A DNA stretch of 19,835 nucleotides from Beroe ovata (Eukaryota > Ctenophora > Nuda > Beroida > Beroidae). The stretch spans positions 311,973 to 331,807 of the forward strand of contig CAMPET010000050.1 of NCBI GenBank assembly GCA_946803715.1, read 5' to 3'. The notes beneath the pieces are model-generated. The model searched no databases. It saw nothing but the letters and a program-made list of their open reading frames with translations, and was not told the origin of the DNA. A program made the position numbers and the translations under genes. Shown piece after piece: positions 9,101 to 17,239 of this stretch; the first letter of the stretch is position 1, and the number at the start of each line of letters is the position of its first letter.

Positions 9101-11562
9101 GGGCGAGCATCAACATCGATACCAGAACTCTTATCCTCGCGTTCCTAGAGCAGTATGAGAATTCCCGTGCTCTAAGTAGGGACTTGTCGTCCGAAGCTCT
9201 GAGGACGATAACACTTGAAGGGGAGAATAGGAGATCACCTAGAGCTGCAGGAGCTGTGTTTGAGGTGTCTCCCAACCAGAGTAATGATGACCTTCTGTCA
9301 CAATTTGACGAGGATTTCGTTACCGTGGTAACGGGGGATGAGAAATCCAATTCCTCGCGGGAAAAGCTGGCCGCTGAGCAGGCATGTTCCGATTCCGACA
9401 TCAAGACCCGACAGTGGTCTATCCAGATGACTAACGGACAGCTGGCAATGCAGGGCCCTGAACTGAACGGGTTTATAATGCTGACCACGGGCAAGTGTCA
9501 AGTGTTGGGGACGGAACACTGGCCGGTACTGCGGGGCGGTGAGTTCTTCTCCAAGTTCTCGTGGACGTGTATAGTGGAGCATGTCCAGTACTTCGCCACA
9601 GTGGACGAGGCTCCTGAGTGTGAGATACCGTGGCTGAGTGAGGGCATGATCGGGGTTCGGAGGAGCAGGTACAGCTCAAACCAGGAGGCGGAGGTTGCGA
9701 TCATGGGCGAGATAGATGACCAGGAGGAGAGTTTGAAGGGAATAGTGAGGGAGGTGTATAAACACGATACCAAACAGTGTGCCACCCAACTCCAGAGAAT
9801 AGTGTCGCGGTGTGGGTGTCTGCTCTCGTTTGTAACATTTGGCACCCAGCCAATAGAGGATATCCACTCCTCGACCGAGGACTTGCAGTACACCACGGAA
9901 AGTATGTACTCCAGTGACCTGCTCTCGGCATTCTCACTACGACACAAGAGTCTCGAGGTGGCAACCAACACTCACCAATACAAGATGATCATTGATTGTG
10001 TCAATAACCTACTGCTTCGCACGGAGAGCTCCAAACGCTCGTCCATTGGGCGGTTACTCCACGCGTTCAGTCTCATGAGGTCGGGCGAAGCAGAGGCAAG
10101 GAAAACAATTGCTGCTCTCCAGAAAGAAATACGGGAGTGTTTGTCCAAGATCAGAGACATCGAGAGACAGCTATACGATTTCAACTTTGGCGCTCAGAGT
10201 CAGGAAAAGCTGGCGAGGGCCCAACGGGCACTGGTTGTCGAGAAACAGAAACTGAACATTAATCGCGTGAACCTGCGGCTTACAATCAGTGCGTTTAAAG
10301 AGTTCAAGTTGAAGGAAGGTGCTATAAACAAGGACCAGGTCGTGGATCAGGTGATGGAGGTGCGGAAGAACGACATTTGTATTGATGATGCCAGCTGGAC
10401 GCTGACGGGAGAATGTGGACAAATCCCCATCATGGAGGTGAACATTCAGGGGGGTTTCGCGTACTCTCGCACAGTGTACAGTACTACGTACTCCACTGAT
10501 GCAGCTCATAGCTCCGACTTCTCCAGCGGGCACAAGTTTACTCTGGGACACTTCTGCATTAGGAATCTGCAGAATGATAGGAATCCTCAGAATGTACTCT
10601 TCCCCATGAATGACAGTGAATCAGGGACGAACCCCGCATATCACTGTCTCCGGGTGTATCTCAGTCAGCAACATAACCCTGTAGGAGGGATAATTATCAA
10701 TCACCATCTCGAAATTAACCTTGTCCCCCTTGTACTGAGGTTTGAAACTGTTTTCTGGCGGGAAATTCAGAGGTTTTTCGTCGGGGAGGATAAGAAGGAG
10801 GATGAAGGCATGCACGATTACTATGATCTCGATGATTCCTCCTCCATAAACCCGCTCAATTTTGAGATCCGAGCTCAGAACTCGAAGAGAGACCGCAAGT
10901 TTCGGTTCAGTAGTCGGAAGAGTGTGAGAAGTGCGGGGGTTGACCCGCACCAAGCTCTAGATGAGATGTCTGAGCGGAGCAAGAAGAGATTCTTCAACTT
11001 TGTGAAGATCCAGCAGTTTCCTATCCTCATCTCGTACAAGGGGAAGATCACCGTTAACGAGAAGACTATCCTATTCCCGGACATTGAGATCAAGGAACGA
11101 ACCCACACGTGGAAGGAACTAGCGCTCGAGATAAAGAAGATCAGCGTACCCAAAGTGGCCCTAAGTCTGGGGAAACTGAAACAGTCCCATACTGCCCCCA
11201 TATCCGGACTCTCTAACCTGGGCTCCGGCTCGGATTGCAGTGAGAACACTCGTAGTCAGGAGGTGTACCGTTTCCTTACCGGGTCTGATGTTAACGAGGC
11301 TCCTCAGAAGAAGAAGAAGGGACTGGGGTTAGGAAGTTTGCGGAGGAATAAGCCTAAGAAGACTGCCCCTCCCATTCCAGCCCGGCCTGCTCTGGTTCCG
11401 AATGATAACTTTGTGAAGGAGTGTGATAATCCAGGGGAGTGGGAGGACAACAGTTTGGGTGAGCGTATGAACGAGCTAAAGGCTATGACTGAGGAAGCAG
11501 TCCAATCGCCAGATACAGAGGAGTTAGCCCAGAACTCAGCAGACAATTTATCAAAAACTTAG
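123..11562 (+). CDS. BLTP2: BLTP2/hobbit (KIAA0100, FMP27/SABRE family) bridge-like lipid transfer protein, multi-exon, 5' end outside window
   Basis: Hand-spliced exons: 123-293, 402-567, 674-789, 895-1018, 1112-1220, 1401-1527, 1634-1793, 2074-2206, 2377-2518, 2683-2845, 2981-3155, 3290-3343, 3602-3714, 3798-3987, 4125-4257, 4401-4518, 4628-4716, 4798-5005, 5204-5336, 5481-5563, 5634-5785, 7113-7222, 7319-7456, 7613-7698, 7902-8082, 8213-11562. All junctions keep phase; the 20th exon needs a GC donor. The sum is 6,724 nt, about 2,240 residues, against about 2,235 in human BLTP2. The start is upstream: exon 123 opens inside the N-terminal membrane helix (LVALLLGWALSRV), followed by TIGHVTLLGL. 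Family landmarks in order: FGVFVGEVEV (exon 2), MNPQKFFYDL and MSWGPCLEP (exons 23-24), the GFWDK-type motif LLPFWDK (exon 25), then the long C-terminal region. Known family role: an ER-anchored hydrophobic-groove protein that moves lipids at ER-plasma membrane contacts. Exons 22-24 exist twice (see the duplication). Family identity is near certain; single splice sites are less so. Confidence 0.93.
5564..5633 (+). other. BLTP2: Probable GC-AG intron in BLTP2
   Basis: The exon beginning at 5481 reads LSELAENPF and the next exon must be read GAG GCG AGG GAA GCT (EAREAPVKLA) to match the family. The obvious donor A|GTATGT at 5589 leaves one spare base and throws the next exon into a frame with an early stop. 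A GC donor at TACAAG|GCAATA (5564-5565) with acceptor CACAG|GAG (5632-5633) is in phase 0 and gives YYKEAREAPVKL, which lines up with the family. The alternative, donor AT|GTTACT at 5593 with acceptor GCGAG at 5640-5641, is also in phase. Confidence 0.55.
5772..6931 (+). repeat. Copy 1 of an N-joined tandem duplication inside BLTP2
   Basis: This 1,160-bp block matches 6933-7959 along its length. It carries the tail of exon 5634-5785, complete exon copies at 6073-6182, 6279-6416 and 6587-6672, and a truncated copy of the GFWDK exon (6874-6931) that stops in CTGATGC immediately before the single N at 6932. Splice sites and reading frames are intact in every complete exon. It differs from copy 2 mainly in intronic indels and in a longer 17-bp minisatellite. 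I read it as one haplotype of the same locus. Confidence 0.9.
5876..6045 (+). repeat. 17-bp minisatellite, 10 units (copy 1)
   Basis: Ten back-to-back 17-bp units of the form CAGTATCAGTGACATGA / CAGTATCTGTAACGTGA fill most of the intron between exons 5634-5785 and 6073-6182. The array ends 27 bp before the acceptor. Units alternate between a CAGTGACAT and a CTGTAACGT subtype, which suggests higher-order expansion by two-unit steps. Confidence 0.92.
6932..6932. other. Single ambiguous base (N) at the duplication junction
   Basis: The only N in the window lies exactly where copy 1 breaks off inside the GFWDK exon (CTGATGC) and copy 2 restarts inside an earlier exon (CCACCTGATCTGCGG). Its position at the join, and the fact that both sides end mid-exon, mark this as an assembly seam rather than a random low-quality base. 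Confidence 0.9.
6933..7959 (+). repeat. Copy 2 of the N-joined tandem duplication inside BLTP2
   Basis: This 1,027-bp block begins with the last 14 bases of exon 5634-5785 and its donor. It contains exon copies 7113-7222, 7319-7456 and 7613-7698, then runs without a break into the complete GFWDK exon 7902-8082 and the terminal exon. I used these copies in the gene model because they are contiguous with the 3' half. Exon lengths (110, 138 and 86 bp) equal those of copy 1. Confidence 0.9.
7035..7085 (+). repeat. 17-bp minisatellite, 3 units (copy 2)
   Basis: The same minisatellite at the equivalent place in copy 2, but with only three units. The seven missing units (119 bp) account for most of the 133-bp length difference between the two copies. 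Confidence 0.9.
8213..11562 (+). CDS. BLTP2: BLTP2 giant terminal exon (C-terminal half)
   Basis: One uninterrupted exon encodes about 1,116 residues and ends at TAG 11560-11562. The open frame extends upstream to 8080, but homology and phase place the acceptor at CTCCTCAG|GA (8211-8212), joining G from the previous exon and continuing GMLTFDGD. Recognisable family blocks: RPVFKGRLWNNEKPSKKKL (about 8575), FSWTCIVEHVQYFAT (about 9556), RIVSRCGC (about 9796), IIDCVNNLLL (about 9988), a coiled-coil-like helical stretch (about 10090-10320), NPVGGIIINHHLEINLVPL (about 10675) and ILISYKGK (about 11023). The conserved part ends with a lysine-rich KKKKGLGLGSLRRNK (about 11310). After it comes an extra tail of about 65 residues with PPIPARPALVP, an SH3-ligand-like proline motif that I do not see at the human C-terminus. 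Packing a whole half of a heavily intron-split gene into one exon suggests intron loss through a reverse-transcribed message (inference). Confidence 0.93.
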
Positions 11563-11798
11563 TGGATTAACCTGGTCAAAAACAAAGTCTGTTGATCGAT
11601 CACGGTAACCAATTGCACTTTAAGTTTACCTGTAACAGTAACAATAACATGAACATAAGCACATGAACATTGAACAGTAGCACAGAGCACTCATGACTCA
11701 CAGTGTTTGATACTTATAACTTAAAGTTATTGTTAAATTTTATTGATCGTGATTCGAAAATACTCTTGAATTTTTCAGCTCTTTCATTGTTGATGTTC

Positions 11799-11804
11799 AT
11801 TAAA
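11799..11804 (+). terminator. Candidate BLTP2 poly(A) signal ATTAAA
   Basis: ATTAAA lies 237 bp after the BLTP2 stop codon in AT-rich sequence. A second ATTAAA is at 11938-11943. No AATAAA is visible closer to the stop. Either could serve the BLTP2 transcript; there is nothing in the sequence to choose between them. Confidence 0.35.
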
Positions 11805-11999
11805 GCCCAGGGCTTATCAATATCATGCTTCGCTTACGGCTTATATTGGAATTCAAGTTGACGTGTTGAATTAATTCATAATTGAACTTGATTGATATTA
11901 TTGAATTATTGTCAGACGTGATTTTAAGATCAATAACATTAAAGTTAAACAACAATTAATTGTTGGGTGACCGTGTCAGATTTCAAATTTAATAATAAT

Positions 12000-12640
12000 A
12001 TCTGTTTCTCGAGCGCGCGCGCCTACATCGAATTCGAAGACCGAAACTTTGTAGGATTTTACCCTACCGTCGGTGCGCGCGATTTTCAATCCGCCAGGGA
12101 TAAAATCCCGCCAGCAAGGGTAGGGTGAAATCCTACAAGCCGAAACTTGTCTGGCGATGCTAGACCGCTGATGCAAGCCGCGAAGCGGCTTGCGCCAGCA
12201 AGACCCTGTCTGAGAATAAGTTTGAGCCGCGCGCGCGCAAAACGAAATTCTCGACAGGGTCTATATATCATTATATATATCATCGATCGACAAGCCGAAA
12301 CTTGCCTGGCTACGCTTTAGGCCCTCTGACGCGAGCCGCGCAGCGCGACCGGTATAATTGAGCGCGATCACAGCGTACTAATTGCGTAATGCGTTAGCGG
12401 AGACTCAATCGTACCAGTGACCGCGTTGTCAAATTTTATTTGACATATGACCTCGGCCTCTGTTTCTCGCGCGCGCACCTTCATCGCGTCGCGTCGCTCG
12501 AAGGCCAAAACAGGCCTCCGATGTTCGGCTAGTTTGTATGCGATAGGCTCGGGTTTCGGATGCGAAACTTGAACAAGCAGTGGTCAGTCTGGTCAGATCA
12601 CGGCCAGTGGCCGTGATCTAACTGCGATCCTATTATCGAT
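12000..12640. repeat. Hairpin-rich CG-alternating island, possibly a decayed non-autonomous mobile element
   Basis: Contents: alternating CG runs (12011-12022, 12074-12080, 12227-12238, 12468-12477); an inverted repeat 12049-12067 / 12120-12138 (TGTAGGATTTTACCCTAC type, one mismatch); a second one 12201-12217 / 12247-12262 (AGACCCTGTC...GACAGGGTCT); a direct repeat of about 55 bp starting ACAAGCCGAAACTTG at 12135 and 12290; and a repeat of CTGTTTCTCG plus CG-run plus CATCG at about 12002 and 12461. Flanking DNA is AT-rich. No transposase frame or clear terminal repeats with target-site duplication are visible, so mobile origin is inference. Confidence 0.5.
12595..12619. repeat. 25-bp perfect palindrome
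   Basis: AGATCACGGCCA and its exact reverse complement TGGCCGTGATCT flank a single G. Twelve paired bases on each side with a one-base centre could be a cruciform-prone site or a symmetric protein-binding site. It lies at the right end of the CG-rich island, about 660 bp upstream of the SETDB1-like start. Confidence 0.9.
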
Positions 12641-13251
12641 AGGAAATTTAGGCAAAATGTATGCTTTAGCTCTACAATGTTGAATTTCAATGCTAGATCT
12701 CGCCATCAGCCATGCTGATGCATTACACTACACTTCAATCTTTGTGATCAAAAGTTGAATAATTTTGATTTGTTGATCCAATCAGATGAACGTGCAGATA
12801 TGTCATATTAGACATTAGTTGCTTCAGATGATTGAACATTGTAGACAGTGATACAAAGTCAATTGAATCAAACCCACACACTTTTTTACCACAAATCTAC
12901 TGACAGTTTCAAGACATTATAGTCTCTTCTTCAGGATCTCCACAAAGTGTGGCCCTCGCTTCTCAAATTTGATTGTAATAAGTAGTGTTGATAAGTTTAA
13001 AACATAAGTTTAGACATTAGTTGATGTACTAATTATGTGAAATGTCAGATGCATTGGTATACGTCTCCATCAGTGTTGTTTTTTTCCATCAAATGAAAAA
13101 TACATTCAGTGAAGAAATTGCTACATCAATTTAACAATACTTATGACATTCTATCCCCAGCTTCTGTGATTTCAAGCAAAGCTGCAATTCATCAATGATT
13201 TTCATCTCCAGAATTCTAAGATTTTGTTATTGGATACAGCTTACTGATGGT

Positions 13252-13262
13252 ATCAATTACAG
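13252..13262 (+). promoter_or_regulatory. Splice acceptor-like site just before the SETDB1-like start
   Basis: ATCAATTACAG ends 15 bases before the ATG at 13278. It could be the 3' end of a 5'UTR intron or a spliced-leader trans-splicing acceptor. No matching donor can be singled out upstream. If used, the first ATG of the mature RNA would be 13265, which opens a 43-codon out-of-frame uORF. Confidence 0.45.
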
Positions 13263-13264
13263 GA

Positions 13265-13396
13265 ATGTTACTTGAAGATGTCTTACCAGCACTATTCCAG
13301 GACACCTTCAAATATTGCATCATATTCATCAAATATGTCAATCAACCCAACTGTGGGTCAGACAACAGCCCCTCCACCTCTCACAATTATTCCTAG
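13265..13396 (+). other. Out-of-frame uORF overlapping the SETDB1-like start
   Basis: ATG at 13265 opens 43 codons in a different frame, ending at TAG 13394-13396, and overlaps the first 119 bases of the main coding region. It would be met first by scanning ribosomes. Its coding potential is doubtful; it may simply dampen translation, or the real transcript may begin between 13268 and 13278. Confidence 0.35.
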
Positions 13397-16300
13397 TGGA
13401 ACTACAGTACTTGCATATTATCAGGATTATGCTTGGTATTTTGGAGTAATCCAAAATTATAACCTTACAAGGAATGGGACATTGATATATCAAATTCTGT
13501 TCAGATCTGGTGAAATAAGATCTGTTGCATCAAGTCAAGTGCTTAATCAACAATCAAATAACCAGAATATTGAGATTGGGAGTAGAGTTGTTGTCCAGCA
13601 CCCTACTAAGTCAATGTTCATTTCATCACTAGTTGCTGAATTGCCTGCAACTGAGAACAGCTTTAGATACTTGCTATTCCTTGATGATGGGTCAGCATGT
13701 TACAAGACAAAGGATAAACTTTGGGTTATCAACTTAGTTGAAAACCCTATTTTGATGCTTCCTCCAGCATACAAATCATTCATTCAAAGATACTTCACAA
13801 TGTCTGTATCTTCTATTAAGATGATCAATTTAAACTCAAATGACTCAGTTACCTTTACCAACTATGACAACACAGCATTACAGTTTACTGGAAAAGTTGC
13901 TGAAGTTGACTGTAGTATTGCTAAGATACGGTATAGTATTCCTAATGGAGGTTTGGCTGAGGAATGGATTCATAGAGGTTCAAGCAGAATACTTTCATTT
14001 GGGCATACACAAAATAATTATTATGATCATTCTGGGTCAAGGAAAATGAATGGTTCTTTCAAGCAAATATCTAACCAAGAACTTGAGGACACAGAAGATG
14101 CAATTGACTCATCTGATCAGCAGAAGTTTACCAAGTCTCCTTTGAAGGGAAAACCATTTATGGTAACACCAAGTATGGACCCTTTTATGTTTTCTGAAGA
14201 TGAAAGCTCCATGCCTTCTGTGTCTAAATCTGGAAAGTACACTACTTTCAACTCATGGCCAGTGTCTGATAATGCATCCAGTAGGAATAACACTTATGGA
14301 TTTAATTTGCTGTCACCTAAAAATTCAACCCTACCAGTTCATCCACCACCACAGTCTCCAATACTGATATTGGATGAAAGCCCTATCAATGAACCACCTC
14401 CTTACACCAGCCCTAGAGAAGATTGCTCTCCTTTTAAGAGAGTAAAGAGTTTATCAACCTCACCTGTGATAAATTCTACACAAAATTCAAACAATCCTGT
14501 TTCAGTCTTTTCATGGTCGGCTCCTGAGGAATCTGGAACAAGGCGTCGTCTTGATATGAGCCCCAAAATGAACCTAGATGTAGAGTTTGATTTTGCTGAT
14601 ACAATACTTAATACTGCAGTCAACTCATCTGTACCAGACTCACCCCGGAAAATTGATACCGAAATTAGACCAAGCAGTGTTCCACTCAACTTCACATCTC
14701 ATGATAAAGAGGATATAGTTGTTATTGACGATGATGATGAGGTTGAGGAGATGGAGGAGGAGGAGGAGAGCAATGGGCTTGATGAGGATAATCTACCGCC
14801 ACTGGTGATTGAAACTGAAAGTAAGAAAAATGTTCTTGAACTTGATGAAACACAAGTACAGGCCAGGGATAGTTACAAGAATGAATCCTCGAGGAATGTC
14901 CCTATGATTCTCCATCAAGAAGCATGCATAGATTCCTTTCCTGCTGAAGATCCCACTGATACTTCTCATCAGAATGGAAATGTCATAGAAGTTGTGGTTC
15001 ATAGTAGTCAGAACGGACAAGCTCAAGCATTCATTTCAGTAACACCAAGTGTTGAGATGGTACCCTCTGTTACAGCCACTAATGATGACTCAGCAAGCAT
15101 TAAAAAAGAACATGAAATTGAATCAGACGTATCTGTGGCTGTTGTCAAAGACGAAGAATTGAATTCTCCTGTACAACAAACATCAAGGAAAAGAAGGAAG
15201 ATTTCGCCATTGAAGTCCCCAAAAATAGCTATTCCTAAGATGAAAATAAATCTTCGTGCACTCAATGAATCTGCAAAAGAGCTTGCTGCTCAAAAATGTG
15301 TTAAGAGAGCAAGAAAACAACAGTCAAAAGAAATATCAGCTACAAAAGATGCTAAGTCCGATAAAAAGAAAAAGATGTCGAAAGCAACTGAGCTGAAAAT
15401 GAATTCTCTTTTAATGGCCAAAAAAGATCAGATCAAATTAAATCCCGATGCAAAGATTGCTCGTTGGTTAGCCCCCTGGTTTGCCAAAACTTCAGGTAGG
15501 CGATTTCATTCAACTTGTGACGAAGACAATGGAGTTGTAAGTATTCTGAAGAAGGTAGAGTTATTAAAGACAGATGAAGAGCTAGAGGAGGGTGAGCTTG
15601 ATGACTCGGATGGCGAGGAAACAGCTGAATCACACTTGCCTCCCGACCAAAGCATTCCAGATAAAGATTCTCATCAATGTAGTATTCTCTGCAACCAGTT
15701 CAATTTTATTTCTTCTTCCAATGTTTCACCACTCAGTCATCCTTTAATGTGTGGTTGGGAAAGGAAAATTAGAGATGCAAAAGTGGTATATAGTGCTCCT
15801 TGTGGAGTCCTCTGCTCAGATATTGTTGATGTTCACAACTATTTGACAGCAACTAAATGTACTAACCTATTCTCTGAAAACTTCTGTTTTTCGGCAGATA
15901 TATCAAGTGACATCTCGATGGGTAAGCCATCATTTGAACCTCTATACACCGATAACGACCTTTCGAATGGATTGGAAAATGTACCCATCTCCTTCATTAG
16001 TAATATTGGACCTATCATCAAGTACAGTTTCCATTATGTTGTTGATATGATTCTTGATGCAAAAATTCATAGAAAAGAACAAGCAGACCAGCCCTGTTCT
16101 TGTGAAGAGGATTGTTTGCAATCATGTCCATGTAAGTCTAAAGATGTCCTCAGTGAGTGTAATAGCTTGTGTAACTGTTCATTTGGGTGTTCAAACCGTG
16201 TTGTTCAAAGAGGGCTGAAACAGTGCTTGCAAATCGTACAAGAAGATACTTCTTTCAGAGTCAAGGCTCTCCATGACATTCCCAAAGACTCTTTCATATG

Positions 16301-16913
16301 TTCAATAACTGGCGTGGTGAAGCATTCATTGCCTGAGAAGGGAAACTTCATTTACCCGTTAAAAACACGCCAATATGAGATGGAACCTGAATCTCAAAAT
16401 GAATCAGAAACGGAATGTAAACAGTCGAAGGTCCAAAGTGTTGAAAAATGTTCAACTCTAGACTTTTACCATGATGATGCGAAACTTATCATGTCATCTG
16501 ATTTGGAGTTTGCCAATAGAGCTTTCGAAAAACAATTACAGAAACACTCTGCAATCAATCCACATTGGGTGAGGACTGCATCTCGTCATAGCTTCATGAA
16601 TGCTCTCCTTGAGCCAAGTTTATCACTCACCTATCCATCACTTTTACCAGTGAGAAGAGATACCAGCTTGAGAACCAAGCAGAGATCGTCGTCATCTCTG
16701 AGCAATAACAATTTACCAGAAATAAAATCAGAAACTTTCTTAGACTGTACGGAATATGGAAATATTGGAAGGTTTATTCCCATCAAGGAAGACTTTAATG
16801 CAGAAGTTCGTCCGATTGTTGTAGATAATGCTTCAATTCCATGGTTAGCTGTGTTCTCCACCTCTGACATACTGAAAGATGGTTTTCTGGTTTTGAAGCC
16901 ATTTAAACGGTGA
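13278..16913 (+). CDS. SETDB1/eggless-like protein with degenerate SET domain, probable pseudo-methyltransferase, single exon
   Basis: 1,211 residues from ATG 13278; the frame is open a little further up, but only from a TTG. Tudor repeats: about 39-95, 98-160 (FRYLLFLDDGSACYKTKDKL, the family's second-Tudor signature) and 191-240 (EEWIHRGSSRI). The middle is low-complexity: an acidic run near 485-500 and basic, NLS-like KRRK (about 637) and KKKK clusters. MBD-like block about 821-875 (GWERKIRDAKVVYSAPCG). Pre-SET: nine cysteines between 940 and 971 (CSC, C, CPC, C, CNC, C), complete for the Zn3 cluster. SET N-part about 985-1016, a short insert of about 130 residues as in bifurcated SETDB1 SET domains, SET C-part about 1150-1211. 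Family function: H3K9 methylation and silencing. Here GNIGRFI is followed by PIKE where NHSC is expected, GWG reads SFR, the terminal DY is absent and there is no post-SET. Family placement is firm; lack of activity is inferred. Confidence 0.9.
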   Translation: MSYQHYSRTPSNIASYSSNMSINPTVGQTTAPPPLTIIPSGTTVLAYYQDYAWYFGVIQNYNLTRNGTLIYQILFRSGEIRSVASSQVLNQQSNNQNIEIGSRVVVQHPTKSMFISSLVAELPATENSFRYLLFLDDGSACYKTKDKLWVINLVENPILMLPPAYKSFIQRYFTMSVSSIKMINLNSNDSVTFTNYDNTALQFTGKVAEVDCSIAKIRYSIPNGGLAEEWIHRGSSRILSFGHTQNNYYDHSGSRKMNGSFKQISNQELEDTEDAIDSSDQQKFTKSPLKGKPFMVTPSMDPFMFSEDESSMPSVSKSGKYTTFNSWPVSDNASSRNNTYGFNLLSPKNSTLPVHPPPQSPILILDESPINEPPPYTSPREDCSPFKRVKSLSTSPVINSTQNSNNPVSVFSWSAPEESGTRRRLDMSPKMNLDVEFDFADTILNTAVNSSVPDSPRKIDTEIRPSSVPLNFTSHDKEDIVVIDDDDEVEEMEEEEESNGLDEDNLPPLVIETESKKNVLELDETQVQARDSYKNESSRNVPMILHQEACIDSFPAEDPTDTSHQNGNVIEVVVHSSQNGQAQAFISVTPSVEMVPSVTATNDDSASIKKEHEIESDVSVAVVKDEELNSPVQQTSRKRRKISPLKSPKIAIPKMKINLRALNESAKELAAQKCVKRARKQQSKEISATKDAKSDKKKKMSKATELKMNSLLMAKKDQIKLNPDAKIARWLAPWFAKTSGRRFHSTCDEDNGVVSILKKVELLKTDEELEEGELDDSDGEETAESHLPPDQSIPDKDSHQCSILCNQFNFISSSNVSPLSHPLMCGWERKIRDAKVVYSAPCGVLCSDIVDVHNYLTATKCTNLFSENFCFSADISSDISMGKPSFEPLYTDNDLSNGLENVPISFISNIGPIIKYSFHYVVDMILDAKIHRKEQADQPCSCEEDCLQSCPCKSKDVLSECNSLCNCSFGCSNRVVQRGLKQCLQIVQEDTSFRVKALHDIPKDSFICSITGVVKHSLPEKGNFIYPLKTRQYEMEPESQNESETECKQSKVQSVEKCSTLDFYHDDAKLIMSSDLEFANRAFEKQLQKHSAINPHWVRTASRHSFMNALLEPSLSLTYPSLLPVRRDTSLRTKQRSSSSLSNNNLPEIKSETFLDCTEYGNIGRFIPIKEDFNAEVRPIVVDNASIPWLAVFSTSDILKDGFLVLKPFKR

Positions 16914-17233
16914 TGGGTCCAACTAACTTCAGATAATTTATATGTTCAATTGATATGGTTTTAAGCGTGTGTGTTAACTGTTTAGTCTTTATCATTTAAG
17001 CGTCATTTATAGGCAATTCCTTGAAACTTAGTGCTATTATTATATGGTGACTAAATTGTTGCCTCAAAATGGAAATACTCAACAGTATGTTCTCAGATTG
17101 GAGATGCATAGCCGCTCTGTTCGTTAAAATTAAATGGCGTTGATTCTCAAATAGGTATGCAGTATTTCTACGTTTCCATTTTATGCAAAATTTAATTTTT
17201 CAAAAACTTCAACTTGATCTGATAATATCCATT

Positions 17234-17239
17234 AATAAA
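17234..17239 (+). terminator. Candidate poly(A) signal AATAAA for the SETDB1-like gene
   Basis: A canonical AATAAA about 320 bp after the stop codon, followed by T-rich sequence. It is the only exact AATAAA I see between this gene and STAM. Confidence 0.5.

Larger units (their letters stand above)
11563..13262. other. Intergenic region between BLTP2 and the SETDB1-like gene
   Basis: 1.7 kb without a convincing coding frame. The first 430 bp are AT-rich BLTP2 3' flank. About 12000-12640 is a CG-rich island full of inverted and direct repeats (listed separately). About 12640-13262 is AT-rich again and ends in the acceptor-like ATCAATTACAG. The short minus-strand frames at 11976-12283 fall in repeats and look like nothing known. 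Promoter and any 5'UTR exon of the SETDB1-like gene should lie here, but I cannot point to them. Confidence 0.7.

Noticed and set aside
9498-9971. 157-codon minus-strand open frame inside the BLTP2 terminal exon
   Set aside because: It is antisense to strongly conserved BLTP2 sequence and resembles no family; long coding exons commonly throw off such frames.
11976-12283. Two overlapping minus-strand frames of about 65 codons in the hairpin island
   Set aside because: They lie in inverted repeats and have no similarity I recognise; their openness follows from the GC-rich repeats.
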